NCBI GenBank assembly: GCA_043736395.1
Contig: JAYTCQ010000087.1
Coordinates: 1-9,187, forward strand
Source: JAFDVL01 sp043736395
Lineage (GTDB): Bacteria; Acidobacteriota; Blastocatellia; RBC074
Reading direction: 5' to 3'
Length of the DNA stretch: 9,187 nt
Shown in pieces: positions 1 through 5,846 of this stretch (positions are counted from its first letter, which is position 1; each line of letters opens with the position of its first letter). Under the pieces are notes generated by a model. That model was not told where the DNA came from. It did no database searches and worked only from the letters and a program-made list of their open reading frames with translations. A program made the position numbers and the translations under genes.

Positions 1-31
1 GCAGTTCTTTTTTTGACCATGACGTTCTTTT

Positions 32-61
32 AACCCATAGACCCGCTTGTGTCTATGGGTT
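32..61. repeat. Perfect 11-bp inverted repeat (hairpin), function unknown
   Basis: Bases 32-42 (AACCCATAGAC) are exactly complementary to 51-61 (GTCTATGGGTT), leaving an 8-base loop. Neither strand has a clear T-run right after the stem: the plus strand continues TTGGAAG and the minus strand continues AAAAGAA. It is therefore not a textbook intrinsic terminator, although it could end transcription from an upstream gene outside the window. A dispersed palindromic repeat is the other possibility. Confidence 0.45.
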
Positions 62-91
62 TGGAAGCCTAACTTAACCTCATTGGCCTTC

Positions 92-179
92 AGGCGGAAT
101 GACGTAGCTAAAGGCGGAATGATAAGATTGCCAATACTTCCCGCCTCAAGGCGGGACTACGAACGAACGTTCATCTTAT
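92..179. repeat. Cluster of short direct and inverted repeats upstream of the redox operon
   Basis: AGGCGGAATGA occurs twice, at 92-102 and 112-122, with a 20-bp period. A third related core is the right arm of a tight hairpin: CCCGCCT at 140-146 and AGGCGGG at 149-155. This hairpin is enclosed by a 7-bp outer inverted repeat, ATAAGAT at 122-128 and ATCTTAT at 173-179. An 8-bp palindrome, GAACGTTC, lies at 165-172. The nesting resembles a small dispersed palindromic element, but no second copy exists in this window and no transposase is present. A role in regulating the downstream operon cannot be excluded. Confidence 0.4.
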
Positions 180-244
180 TGCAGATCACCATCAATTCAT
201 CTACCATTCATTTCGCGCCCCCTCTCTATTTTTCGGAGTCGTGA

Positions 245-2233
245 ATGTATCTCAGTCGTTTCGCCGCAGCCTTTTTTCTTCTCTCATTTTTTAGTCTTTT
301 TGTTTCCGCGCAGGATCGGGAAACGCCTGTCACCTGGTCAGCAAAATCTGCTTCCTTGGAAATCAGTCAGAGCGATAGATTTACCGTAGAACTCATAGCC
401 AAAATCGAAAATGGATGGCATCTTTATGCAACACAGCAGCCAATAACGACAGGGCCGAGACCAACGAAAATCACTTTGTCAGAAGGACAGTTTTTCACGC
501 TGGTCAATTTAGCAGAGCCAAAACCAGCCACCGAATTCGATGATAATTTCAAAGCCGATACGTCTTGGCACGAGGGGACAGTCACCTTTCAATTAATGAT
601 CGCAGTCAAACCTGAGACGCCCGTCGGAAAACAATCGTTGCAAGTGCAAACGTATTTTCAAAGCTGTACCAAAGAAAAATGTCTGGCTCCGCGCAAAGAA
701 ATTTTGACGCTTCCGATCAACATCACGGCAACCACCAAACGCGAAGCCGTTGTCGTTTCCGAAGCCAACGAAAAACAATTTCTCGCCGCCCTGCACACGC
801 CTGATGCAAAACAACGAATTGCTGCACTTGAAAAAATCCTGAGCGGCTCAGCTTCCACAACCCAGCAAACATTCGGGTATCGCGCAATTATTGAAGCATT
901 ACTGGAAATTACTCCGTACCAGAAAGAAAAAATTCTAACGGCAGCGGAACGCTTATTAAATCTAACAAATGAAGCTTCGCGTGAAGTTTGGTTGAATTAT
1001 CTTGCTGGTCTTTGGCTGGAAAAAAACGTCTTGCTTGAGGAAGCCGAAAAGTACGCCGCACAAAATATTGAGCTGCGCGGCAACCGTGTCAAACCTGATT
1101 CGCTGGTCACGCTGGGACGAATTTACCTCAAACGAAATAAAACCAAAGAAGGCGAAGAATTAATCAAAAAGGCTTTTGGATTGGACGCTTCGCTGCCAGC
1201 CGCAATGCTGGGAATGGGAGAAATTTCTGCGGCGCAGAACGATCATAAAACCGCACTTGATTTTTTTGCGAGTGCTTTTTTATCAGGGCGCGGAGGTACG
1301 GCTGCGCGGCAACTAACCACCGAAGCCTATCGCAAAATTTATCCAAATAACTTGAATGAATTAGAAGCCTGGCTGGATGCAAAATATCGGCGCGACTTCC
1401 CCTCGCCGATCAAGGCTGAACATTATCAGCCGACTCCCAAACGAACGAATCGCGTCATCCTGTTCGAAGCCTTTAATGGATCAGCCTGCGCTCCGTGCAT
1501 CGCTACAGATTTATCAATTGAAGCCGCAGCAAAACGCTTTTCGACCAATGAATTTGTGGTCATCGCGTATCACGTCCACATTCCTGATGTTGATCCATTG
1601 GTGAATGTAGCGAGTGAAATCCGCCGGGGATATTACGGCGTTCGCGTTGCCCCAACGATGTATCTGAATGGTACGATGATCTCGAATTCCGGTGGTGGAA
1701 GAAATCAGAGCGTCAATTTCTTTGACAAGCTAAAAGCTGTCGTCGAAGGCTCGCTGGAAACTCCGGCTTCGGCTGAAATTAAACTCAATGCAACGAAACA
1801 AAATTCATTGATAAAAGTCAGCGTGAACGTTGATAATCTCAACGCAAAATCTGCTGATTTGCGCTTGCACCTTGTGCTGGTTGAAGATGAAGTCCGCTAC
1901 ACCGGAGTGAATGGTGTACGCTTTCATCAAATGGTAGCGCGGGCGATGGCGGGAAAAAATGCTGATGGATTGCCGCTCAAAGCAAATAAAAGCTCAGCTT
2001 TCGAGCATACATTTGACGTCGCAAAAATTGTGCAGGCGAACAAAAGCTACCTTGAAGATTACGAAATTAATGGCAGAAATTTCTTTACCAAATTCGATGA
2101 AAAAAAACACGAGATGGACACCAATCGTTTGTCCGTCATCGCTTTTGTGCAGGATCACAAAACAAAACAAATTTTTCAGGCGGCGCAGATCAAACTTTCT
2201 TCGCACGAAATGCATCCAAGTGGTTCGAAATAG
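245..2233 (+). CDS. Exported thiol-redox fusion protein: DsbD-alpha-like domain, TPR-like helices, Omp28-like thioredoxin fold
   Basis: This 662-residue protein starts at ATG 245, chosen because CGGAG (234-238) lies 6 bases upstream and a signal peptide follows directly (hydrophobic stretch about residues 8-21, likely cleaved near SAQ). Residues about 25-162 resemble the N-terminal periplasmic domain of DsbD, including the paired cysteines C141 and C146 in SCTKEKCLAP. Residues about 170-370 are helical, with at least one convincing TPR-like pair around 285-345. Residues about 400-500 form a thioredoxin-like fold with C415-A-P-C418 and a plausible cis-proline at P470 (APTMYL). The C-terminal 150 residues look beta-rich, as in Omp28-type proteins. 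No membrane domain like that of DsbD or CcdA is present, so its electron source is unknown. It is followed after 12 bp by a TlpA-like gene, suggesting an operon. A role in reducing or shuffling disulfides in exported proteins is inferred; the substrate is unknown. Confidence 0.85.
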   Translation: MYLSRFAAAFFLLSFFSLFVSAQDRETPVTWSAKSASLEISQSDRFTVELIAKIENGWHLYATQQPITTGPRPTKITLSEGQFFTLVNLAEPKPATEFDDNFKADTSWHEGTVTFQLMIAVKPETPVGKQSLQVQTYFQSCTKEKCLAPRKEILTLPINITATTKREAVVVSEANEKQFLAALHTPDAKQRIAALEKILSGSASTTQQTFGYRAIIEALLEITPYQKEKILTAAERLLNLTNEASREVWLNYLAGLWLEKNVLLEEAEKYAAQNIELRGNRVKPDSLVTLGRIYLKRNKTKEGEELIKKAFGLDASLPAAMLGMGEISAAQNDHKTALDFFASAFLSGRGGTAARQLTTEAYRKIYPNNLNELEAWLDAKYRRDFPSPIKAEHYQPTPKRTNRVILFEAFNGSACAPCIATDLSIEAAAKRFSTNEFVVIAYHVHIPDVDPLVNVASEIRRGYYGVRVAPTMYLNGTMISNSGGGRNQSVNFFDKLKAVVEGSLETPASAEIKLNATKQNSLIKVSVNVDNLNAKSADLRLHLVLVEDEVRYTGVNGVRFHQMVARAMAGKNADGLPLKANKSSAFEHTFDVAKIVQANKSYLEDYEINGRNFFTKFDEKKHEMDTNRLSVIAFVQDHKTKQIFQAAQIKLSSHEMHPSGSK

Positions 2234-2245
2234 CGGATAACCTTT

Positions 2246-2851
2246 ATGAATAAATTATTGAATAAAATTACAACTTCAGCGTTGTTATTAATTTTAGCTT
2301 TTGTGCCCGCCATCGCTCAGAAAGCAAAAGCTCCCGCAAAAAAACCGGGAAAACCTTCAGAACAAGTTGCGGCGCCGACTACCGCTCCAACCAAAGATGT
2401 TGATGGGTTTTCGTTGATTGGCAAATCCGTACCGGAAGTTTCTCTGCTGGATTTTGAAAATAATCAGTCTGTTCCATTTTCAAAATTCAAAGGCAAGATC
2501 ACGATCATCACTTTTTGGGCAACGTGGTGCGGGCCTTGCATCAAGGAGATGCCCGCCTTCAGCAAATTAGTTGAAGATTATCAAGGCAAATTACAAGTCA
2601 TCGCGATTGCCACAGGCGATGATCGAGTGGACACATTAGCCTTTAAAAATAAGCACCCCGATTACAAAGTCACCTGGCTCCTCGATCCCGATTGGGAAAA
2701 AGATGAATCCAATTTAGCCAAATCTTTTGGCATTATTGGCTTGCCGACTAACCTGTTTATAGATGCCGATGGCAAGGTCGTAGATTATTGGCGCGGGCTG
2801 GAAAACACCGACGCCTTGGTCAAAAAAGTTCAGGAATTAATGGCGAAGTAA
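2246..2851 (+). CDS. TlpA/ResA-like exported thioredoxin-family protein
   Basis: This 201-residue protein has an N-terminal signal peptide (hydrophobic core about residues 10-24, cleavage near AIAQ), then a Lys/Pro/Ala-rich linker to about residue 50. A redoxin domain fills the rest. The active site W94-C95-G96-P97-C98 lies in FWATWCGPC, and the cis-proline is P167 in GLPTN, both typical of TlpA/ResA proteins that reduce disulfides outside the cytoplasm, for example in cytochrome c maturation. Length and order fit the family. The ATG follows the upstream stop by 12 bp with only a weak GGA (2235-2237) as ribosome binding site, consistent with cotranscription and perhaps coupling to the preceding gene. 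The specific partner is unknown. No cytochrome c maturation genes are in the window, so the family name is safer than a pathway assignment. Confidence 0.92.
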   Translation: MNKLLNKITTSALLLILAFVPAIAQKAKAPAKKPGKPSEQVAAPTTAPTKDVDGFSLIGKSVPEVSLLDFENNQSVPFSKFKGKITIITFWATWCGPCIKEMPAFSKLVEDYQGKLQVIAIATGDDRVDTLAFKNKHPDYKVTWLLDPDWEKDESNLAKSFGIIGLPTNLFIDADGKVVDYWRGLENTDALVKKVQELMAK

Positions 2852-2865
2852 AGATCGAACAAGCC

Positions 2866-2897
2866 ATGAATTTGATAACCTCAGTCCTCAAATTCAT
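2866..2897. terminator. AT-rich inverted repeat between convergent operons, possible weak terminator
   Basis: ATGAATTTGA (2866-2875) is exactly complementary to TCAAATTCAT (2888-2897), with a 12-base loop. It spans the 29-bp gap between the TlpA-like stop and the SUKH stop, and its right arm encodes the end of the SUKH protein. The position suits a bidirectional terminator, but the stem is AT-rich and neither side has a strong T-run, so the call is tentative. Confidence 0.3.
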
Positions 2898-3561
2898 AAA
2901 AATTTGCCTTAAGCATTTCTGCCCAATTTGACCAATAAACAACACCTGTCAGCCCTGCGCCTGTTGGGTCTATTTTGAAAAAATCCGGGATGATTTCAAA
3001 ATCTTTTCTTGTTTTCAGTTCACTCAAGTAATGAGTCAAACACTCTAACAGCTTTCCAAACGACGAAAATATTATTTCACTCAACCCTTCAAGATCCCCT
3101 CCAAATTCATGGTCATAAAATCTGATTGGAAATTCATTGTCTCGCAGGCTACTTCGCCCATCAAACACTAAAGGTCCGCCATCATTTCCTTCATCTCCAA
3201 ATGGATATAACTTTTGAGGGATCAGCTGCTCTGCGATAAGCCAATCTAAATTCTTTCTTATGTCTTTTAGTGGTAAGTTTGGATTTGAAGATGGCAGCCT
3301 AAGAATTGAAAGGTCGCAGTCAAGAAAGAAATACTCTTGATGCCATTGTACAAAACTTCTTGGAAGTGTGATTTTAAATTCGTCTTCGATTTTTTTGTAA
3401 TCGTCGTCCGTAAGATTCCCTTTTATAAGTTTCCACTCAAACCATCCATCTTGATCTTTTGGCGACAACATCATTTCAACTGGACTATCTTTTGAAAAAA
3501 CAATCTTGTTAGGAAATGCTTCCAAGTAAGTTTTAAAAAATTCAGTTATAAGGGCTGTCAT
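2881..3561 (-). CDS. SUKH (SMI1/KNR4) family protein, coupled to msrQ
   Basis: A 226-residue soluble protein with no signal peptide or membrane segment. The ATG at 3561-3559 is preferred because it overlaps the msrQ stop as ATGA; the reading frame continues upstream to 3738 only as a shadow of msrQ. Residues about 45-180 match the SUKH fold as I know it: a helix with LTDDDYKKIEDEF, the ITLPRSFVQW turn, YPFGDEGNDGGPLVFD, and the acidic strand FYDHEFGGD. SUKH proteins are known as immunity proteins against secreted polymorphic toxins and also occur as general binding modules. No toxin gene is visible here, so immunity is not supported by context. The gene looks more AT-rich than its neighbours (22 G or C of 60 bases at 3361-3420, against 27 of 60 at 1141-1200), which may indicate acquisition. 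No strong ribosome binding site precedes the start, so translation probably depends on msrQ. Confidence 0.8.
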   Translation of the reverse strand: MTALITEFFKTYLEAFPNKIVFSKDSPVEMMLSPKDQDGWFEWKLIKGNLTDDDYKKIEDEFKITLPRSFVQWHQEYFFLDCDLSILRLPSSNPNLPLKDIRKNLDWLIAEQLIPQKLYPFGDEGNDGGPLVFDGRSSLRDNEFPIRFYDHEFGGDLEGLSEIIFSSFGKLLECLTHYLSELKTRKDFEIIPDFFKIDPTGAGLTGVVYWSNWAEMLKANFYEFED

Positions 3562-4169
3562 ACGTTCGCAAATAACTTCCGACGTTCTAAAAACCTGCCA
3601 ATCCATCGAACCCCAAACAACAAAATCAAAATCACCGCATAAATCACAGGCTGCCGCACGTCCGATTTTACTAACCAGTAAAAATGTACGATTCCCAAAA
3701 TCGCCGCCGGATACACCAACCGATGCAATTGATTCCAACGCTTTCCAGTCAACTTACGAATGGAAAATTTATTGGAAGTGATCGCTAAGGGAACTAGCAA
3801 AACTAACGCCGCAAAACCAATGGTAATAAATGGACGCTTCGCGATGTCTTTGGCTACGCTGCTAAAGTTAAAATTTAAATCAAAGATTATATAGGTCAGA
3901 AAATGCAGGCAGGCGTAAAAGAATGAATACAGTCCAATCATCCTCCGCAGCGAAATCAGCCAGTTCAATTTTTTAATTTTTCTGAGTGGCGTAATTGTGA
4001 GAGAAATCAGCAAAATCGCGAGCGCCCAAGTGCCTGTGCTGTGCGTGATGAACTCAACTGGATTGGCGGTTAGATCATTTGTGTAGAAGCAATAAATCAA
4101 CCTGACAAGCGGCAATAGGCAAAGAACATGCACGATAAATTTTACGAGTTTGAGATTGTTGCTGCTCAT
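3558..4169 (-). CDS. msrQ: MsrQ, heme-b membrane subunit of the periplasmic methionine sulfoxide reductase
   Basis: A 203-residue integral membrane protein of the YedZ/MsrQ (ferric reductase-like transmembrane) family, at normal length. It passes electrons from the cytoplasmic side through heme b to the periplasmic MsrP. Hydrophobic segments lie about residues 8-26, 45-61, 78-96, 112-130, 151-167 and 174-190. Histidines at the family's ligand positions are H89 (CLHFLTY), H149 (WNQLHRLVYP) and H162 (GIVHFYW), very close to H91, H151 and H164 of the E. coli protein. It lies downstream of msrP but separated by a 126-bp gap occupied by a palindromic element. The bases just before its ATG (TTCTGCATTTATTT) contain no Shine-Dalgarno sequence. 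Its stop TGA overlaps the start of the SUKH gene. The flavin reductase partner is not in the window. Confidence 0.95.
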   Translation of the reverse strand: MSSNNLKLVKFIVHVLCLLPLVRLIYCFYTNDLTANPVEFITHSTGTWALAILLISLTITPLRKIKKLNWLISLRRMIGLYSFFYACLHFLTYIIFDLNFNFSSVAKDIAKRPFITIGFAALVLLVPLAITSNKFSIRKLTGKRWNQLHRLVYPAAILGIVHFYWLVKSDVRQPVIYAVILILLFGVRWIGRFLERRKLFANV

Positions 4170-4174
4170 AAATA

Positions 4175-4291
4175 AATGCAGAAGCCCGCACGCAATAAGG
4201 GCACCAGTACTACTTCACTCGAACTTTCTCAAGCTTTGATGCGCTTACACATAATGTGAAAGCGCCCTTACTACGTGCGGGCTTCTGCATT
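4175..4291. repeat. 117-bp palindromic (MITE-like) element between msrP and msrQ
   Basis: The ends are inverted repeats: 4175-4202 and 4264-4291 pair at 26 of 28 positions, and the outer 18 are perfect (AATGCAGAAGCCCGCACG against its complement). Inside the right half is a second palindrome, 4241-4265, GCGCTT-A-CACAT-A-ATGTG-A-AAGCGC, that overlaps the inner end of the right arm. The element starts 4 bp after the msrP stop and ends 5 bp before the msrQ start, so it fills the gap. It has no coding capacity and I see no target-site duplication. It could be a non-autonomous mobile repeat, a processing or stability hairpin in the msrPQ transcript, or a regulator of the msrP to msrQ ratio. The repeat structure is certain; mobility is inference. 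Confidence 0.8.
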
Positions 4292-4295
4292 GCGG

Positions 4296-5225
4296 CTAAA
4301 AATTCTTCCGCAAATCCATCCCGCTATACAAACTCGCAACCTGATCGCAGTATCCATTAAACGGGAGCGTCGGTGTGTTTTTGAAAAGTTCGGGCAGGCG
4401 ACGTTCAGAGGCTTGCGACCAGCGCGGATGATCTACTTCGGGATTCACATTCGAATAAAAACCGTACTCATCGGAAGCCATCATATTCCATGTCGTACGC
4501 GGCTGCTCCGCCATCAATCGAATGTTGACGATGGACTTGATGCTCTTGAATCCGTACTTCCACGGCACGACCAAACGAATCGGCGCGCCGTTCTGATTCG
4601 GCAATGATTTTCCGTACAATCCAGTCGCCAAAATCGTCAGCGGATGCATCGCTTCATCCATTCGCAAGCCTTCAACGTATGGCAACGTCAAGCCGCTGAA
4701 TTTTGCCAAAGGCATTTGCGCCTTGTCATAAATCGTCGCGAATTGAACGTACTTCGCATTGGAATTCGGCTCCACAATTTTCAGCAAAGCACTGAGCGGA
4801 AAGCCCATCCAGGGCACGACCATTGACCATCCTTCGACGCAGCGAAAGCGATAAATGCGTTCTTCTAACGGCGCGATTTTTAGCAATTCATCAAGATCAA
4901 ATTTTCTAGGTTTATTCACTTCACCTTCAACATTGACCGCCCACGGATTTGTCACAAGTGATTTAGCATTCTTGGCAGGATCACTTTTGTCAGTTCCGAA
5001 TTCGTAGTAATTGTTGTATGTAGTAATTTCTTCAATCGTGTTCGGAGTGCCAACCGGAACAGGCTGACAAACATTGGATACTTCTACCTTTTTAGGAGTA
5101 CAAGCCGCAAGCGAAATACCTGCCATTGCCAGCCCGGCTTCCGCTAAAAATTTTCGACGCTGACGAAAGATTTTCTCGTCCGTAATTTCTGAAGATTTAA
5201 GCTCACTCTGTTTTTTTATCAGCAT
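4296..5225 (-). CDS. msrP: MsrP, periplasmic molybdopterin methionine sulfoxide reductase catalytic subunit
   Basis: A 309-residue molybdoenzyme of the sulfite oxidase fold (YedY/MsrP) that reduces methionine sulfoxide in exported proteins, using electrons from MsrQ. The ATG at 5225 is chosen over a TTG at 5255 because AGGAA (5235-5231) sits 5 bases upstream. A twin-arginine motif, QRRKFL, at residues 22-27 is followed by a short hydrophobic stretch, fitting Tat export with bound cofactor. The molybdenum ligand is C129 in RFRCVEGWSM, and VVPWMGFPL, EAMHPLT, NQNGAPIRL and NPEVDHPRWSQA are strongly conserved family blocks. The C-terminus LRKNF is also typical, so the protein is complete. Unlike E. 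coli MsrP, the signal ends in a lipobox-like LAAC (39-42), so it may be a lipid-anchored protein. It is the first gene of the unit msrP-msrQ-SUKH. Confidence 0.96.
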   Translation of the reverse strand: MLIKKQSELKSSEITDEKIFRQRRKFLAEAGLAMAGISLAACTPKKVEVSNVCQPVPVGTPNTIEEITTYNNYYEFGTDKSDPAKNAKSLVTNPWAVNVEGEVNKPRKFDLDELLKIAPLEERIYRFRCVEGWSMVVPWMGFPLSALLKIVEPNSNAKYVQFATIYDKAQMPLAKFSGLTLPYVEGLRMDEAMHPLTILATGLYGKSLPNQNGAPIRLVVPWKYGFKSIKSIVNIRLMAEQPRTTWNMMASDEYGFYSNVNPEVDHPRWSQASERRLPELFKNTPTLPFNGYCDQVASLYSGMDLRKNF

Positions 5226-5306
5226 AAAAGTTCCTGAATTATTAATCGCAGCCAAGCTCTATTTTATTCCTTTGCAATCTCTTTTGCACAAAGAGGATTG
5301 TTTTGT

Positions 5307-5335
5307 CATCTACCAGCACTTGCTCAAAATATCAA
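5307..5335 (-). promoter_or_regulatory. Weak sigma-70-type promoter candidate for msrP
   Basis: Read on the minus strand, TTGATA (5335-5330) and TAGATG (5312-5307) are 17 bp apart and would start a leader of about 75 bases ahead of msrP. The -35 box matches five of six consensus bases, but the -10 box only three of six, and such matches are common in AT-rich DNA. The call is mostly positional. Confidence 0.2.
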
Positions 5336-5405
5336 TTTTCCGTCATTTTCGTAGCTCAAACTTTGATTTTATACATTTTTGTACTCCCCCAGGGCTGTCA
5401 TAAAT

Positions 5406-5528
5406 AAAACCTTCCGAAATCAGTAAATGTCTTCGCTACCAGGCCACCTACTGGTGTCCCTTCAACTTATAATCCTCCACAATTCTGTGGCACGGCAGGA
5501 AGACTTGCAACGAAATTGTGGGTAAGTA
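5406..5528 (-). pseudogene. Decayed fragment of an O6-alkylguanine-DNA alkyltransferase (Ogt/MGMT family)
   Basis: In one minus-strand frame, 5528-5478 reads through ISLQVFLPCHRIV, which contains the family's active-site signature [LIVMF]-P-C-H-R-[LIVMF]-[LIVMF], where the Cys accepts the alkyl group in direct DNA repair. The same frame continues with KGHQ, stop, VAW, stop, RRHLLISEG, which lines up with the usual family C-terminus (L-G-G-Y-x-W-G-x-x-x-K-R-x-L-L-x-x-E-G) apart from a one-residue gap. Two in-frame TAG codons, at 5450-5448 and 5438-5436, and a TAA just upstream at 5531-5529 break it. The N-terminal domain and the helix-turn-helix part are not detectable. I infer a fossil of a gene that once preceded msrP. 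A chance match to the signature cannot be fully excluded. Confidence 0.55.
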
Positions 5529-5668
5529 TTAAAGAATCAAGTATTCATCAGACTCAATTTCAAACTTTTCACAATCACATTCAAACATCCGACTCCAAAG
5601 GAATTTTTGAATTAAGTACCAAGCACAACTGATCAATAATTTTGTCACAGCATTTCTCGTTGAATTGC

Positions 5669-5684
5669 TGGCACAATAAATGCA
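5669..5684 (+). promoter_or_regulatory. Sigma-54 (RpoN) -24/-12 promoter for the TonB receptor
   Basis: TGGCACAATAAATGCA matches the sigma-54 consensus TGGCACR-N4-TTGCW at all specified positions except the first T of TTGC. The invariant GG (5670-5671) and GC (5682-5683) have the required spacing. The expected transcription start is about 5694-5696, giving a leader of nearly 200 bases before the receptor ATG. Sigma-54 promoters require an enhancer-binding activator; no such gene and no obvious enhancer repeat is in the window. The site is in noncoding DNA and points toward the only plausible downstream gene. Confidence 0.6.
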
Positions 5685-5702
5685 GCCTCAAAAGCGTCGA
5701 AC

Positions 5703-5846
5703 ATGAGAAGAGCAGTTTTTTGTTCGGCGACAATTTACGATGTCTCTGGTATTCAAAATCAAGAAACACAGAGACGCATTCATAAAGCTTTTGCTGGGAA
5801 AATAACCCAAAATAGAAAAGAGACTGGTTTCGGTTTGCGACGCTAG
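5703..5846 (+). CDS. Possible 47-codon upstream ORF in the receptor leader
   Basis: An open frame from ATG 5703 to TAG 5844-5846 encodes 47 residues beginning MRRAVFCSATIYD, rich in Arg, Lys and Gln, with no recognisable domain. It would begin only about 8 bases after the transcript start predicted from the sigma-54 promoter, so translation would be nearly leaderless; there is no Shine-Dalgarno sequence. Its stop lies in the 3' side of the second leader hairpin, where a terminating ribosome would disturb that hairpin. An open frame of this length can easily occur by chance, so it is listed as a candidate only. Confidence 0.18.
   Translation: MRRAVFCSATIYDVSGIQNQETQRRIHKAFAGKITQNRKETGFGLRR

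Noticed and set aside
179..207. Promoter-like TTGCAG and TACCAT, 17 bp apart, upstream of 245
   Set aside because: Only three and four consensus matches; too weak to list as a feature.
47..244. 65-codon open frame on the plus strand
   Set aside because: It has no ATG or ribosome binding site, no recognisable domain, runs through the repeat cluster and ends exactly before the true start at 245.
3562..3738. N-terminal extension of the SUKH gene
   Set aside because: This part lies inside msrQ in another frame and reads as non-SUKH sequence. The ATG at 3561, overlapping the msrQ stop, is the natural start.
4275..4607. 110-codon plus-strand frame opposite msrP
   Set aside because: It is antisense to the strongly conserved msrP coding sequence and has no family resemblance.
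5226..5255. Longer msrP starting at TTG 5255
   Set aside because: The ATG at 5225 has AGGAA at proper spacing, while the TTG has no such site; ten extra residues before a Tat signal add nothing.
5391..5402. 12-mer AGGGCTGTCATA also found at 3551-3562, where it covers the SUKH start
   Set aside because: A few exact 12-mer matches are expected by chance in 9 kb over both strands, and similarity does not extend beyond it.
5488..5509. Second sigma-54-like pair, TGGCACG with TTGCA
   Set aside because: The GG and GC dinucleotides are 18 bp apart where 12 is required, and the sequence is explained by the alkyltransferase fossil on the other strand.
5581..5769. 62-codon minus-strand open frame
   Set aside because: It starts with GTG without a ribosome binding site, resembles no family I know, and overlaps the sigma-54 promoter and leader of the receptor gene.
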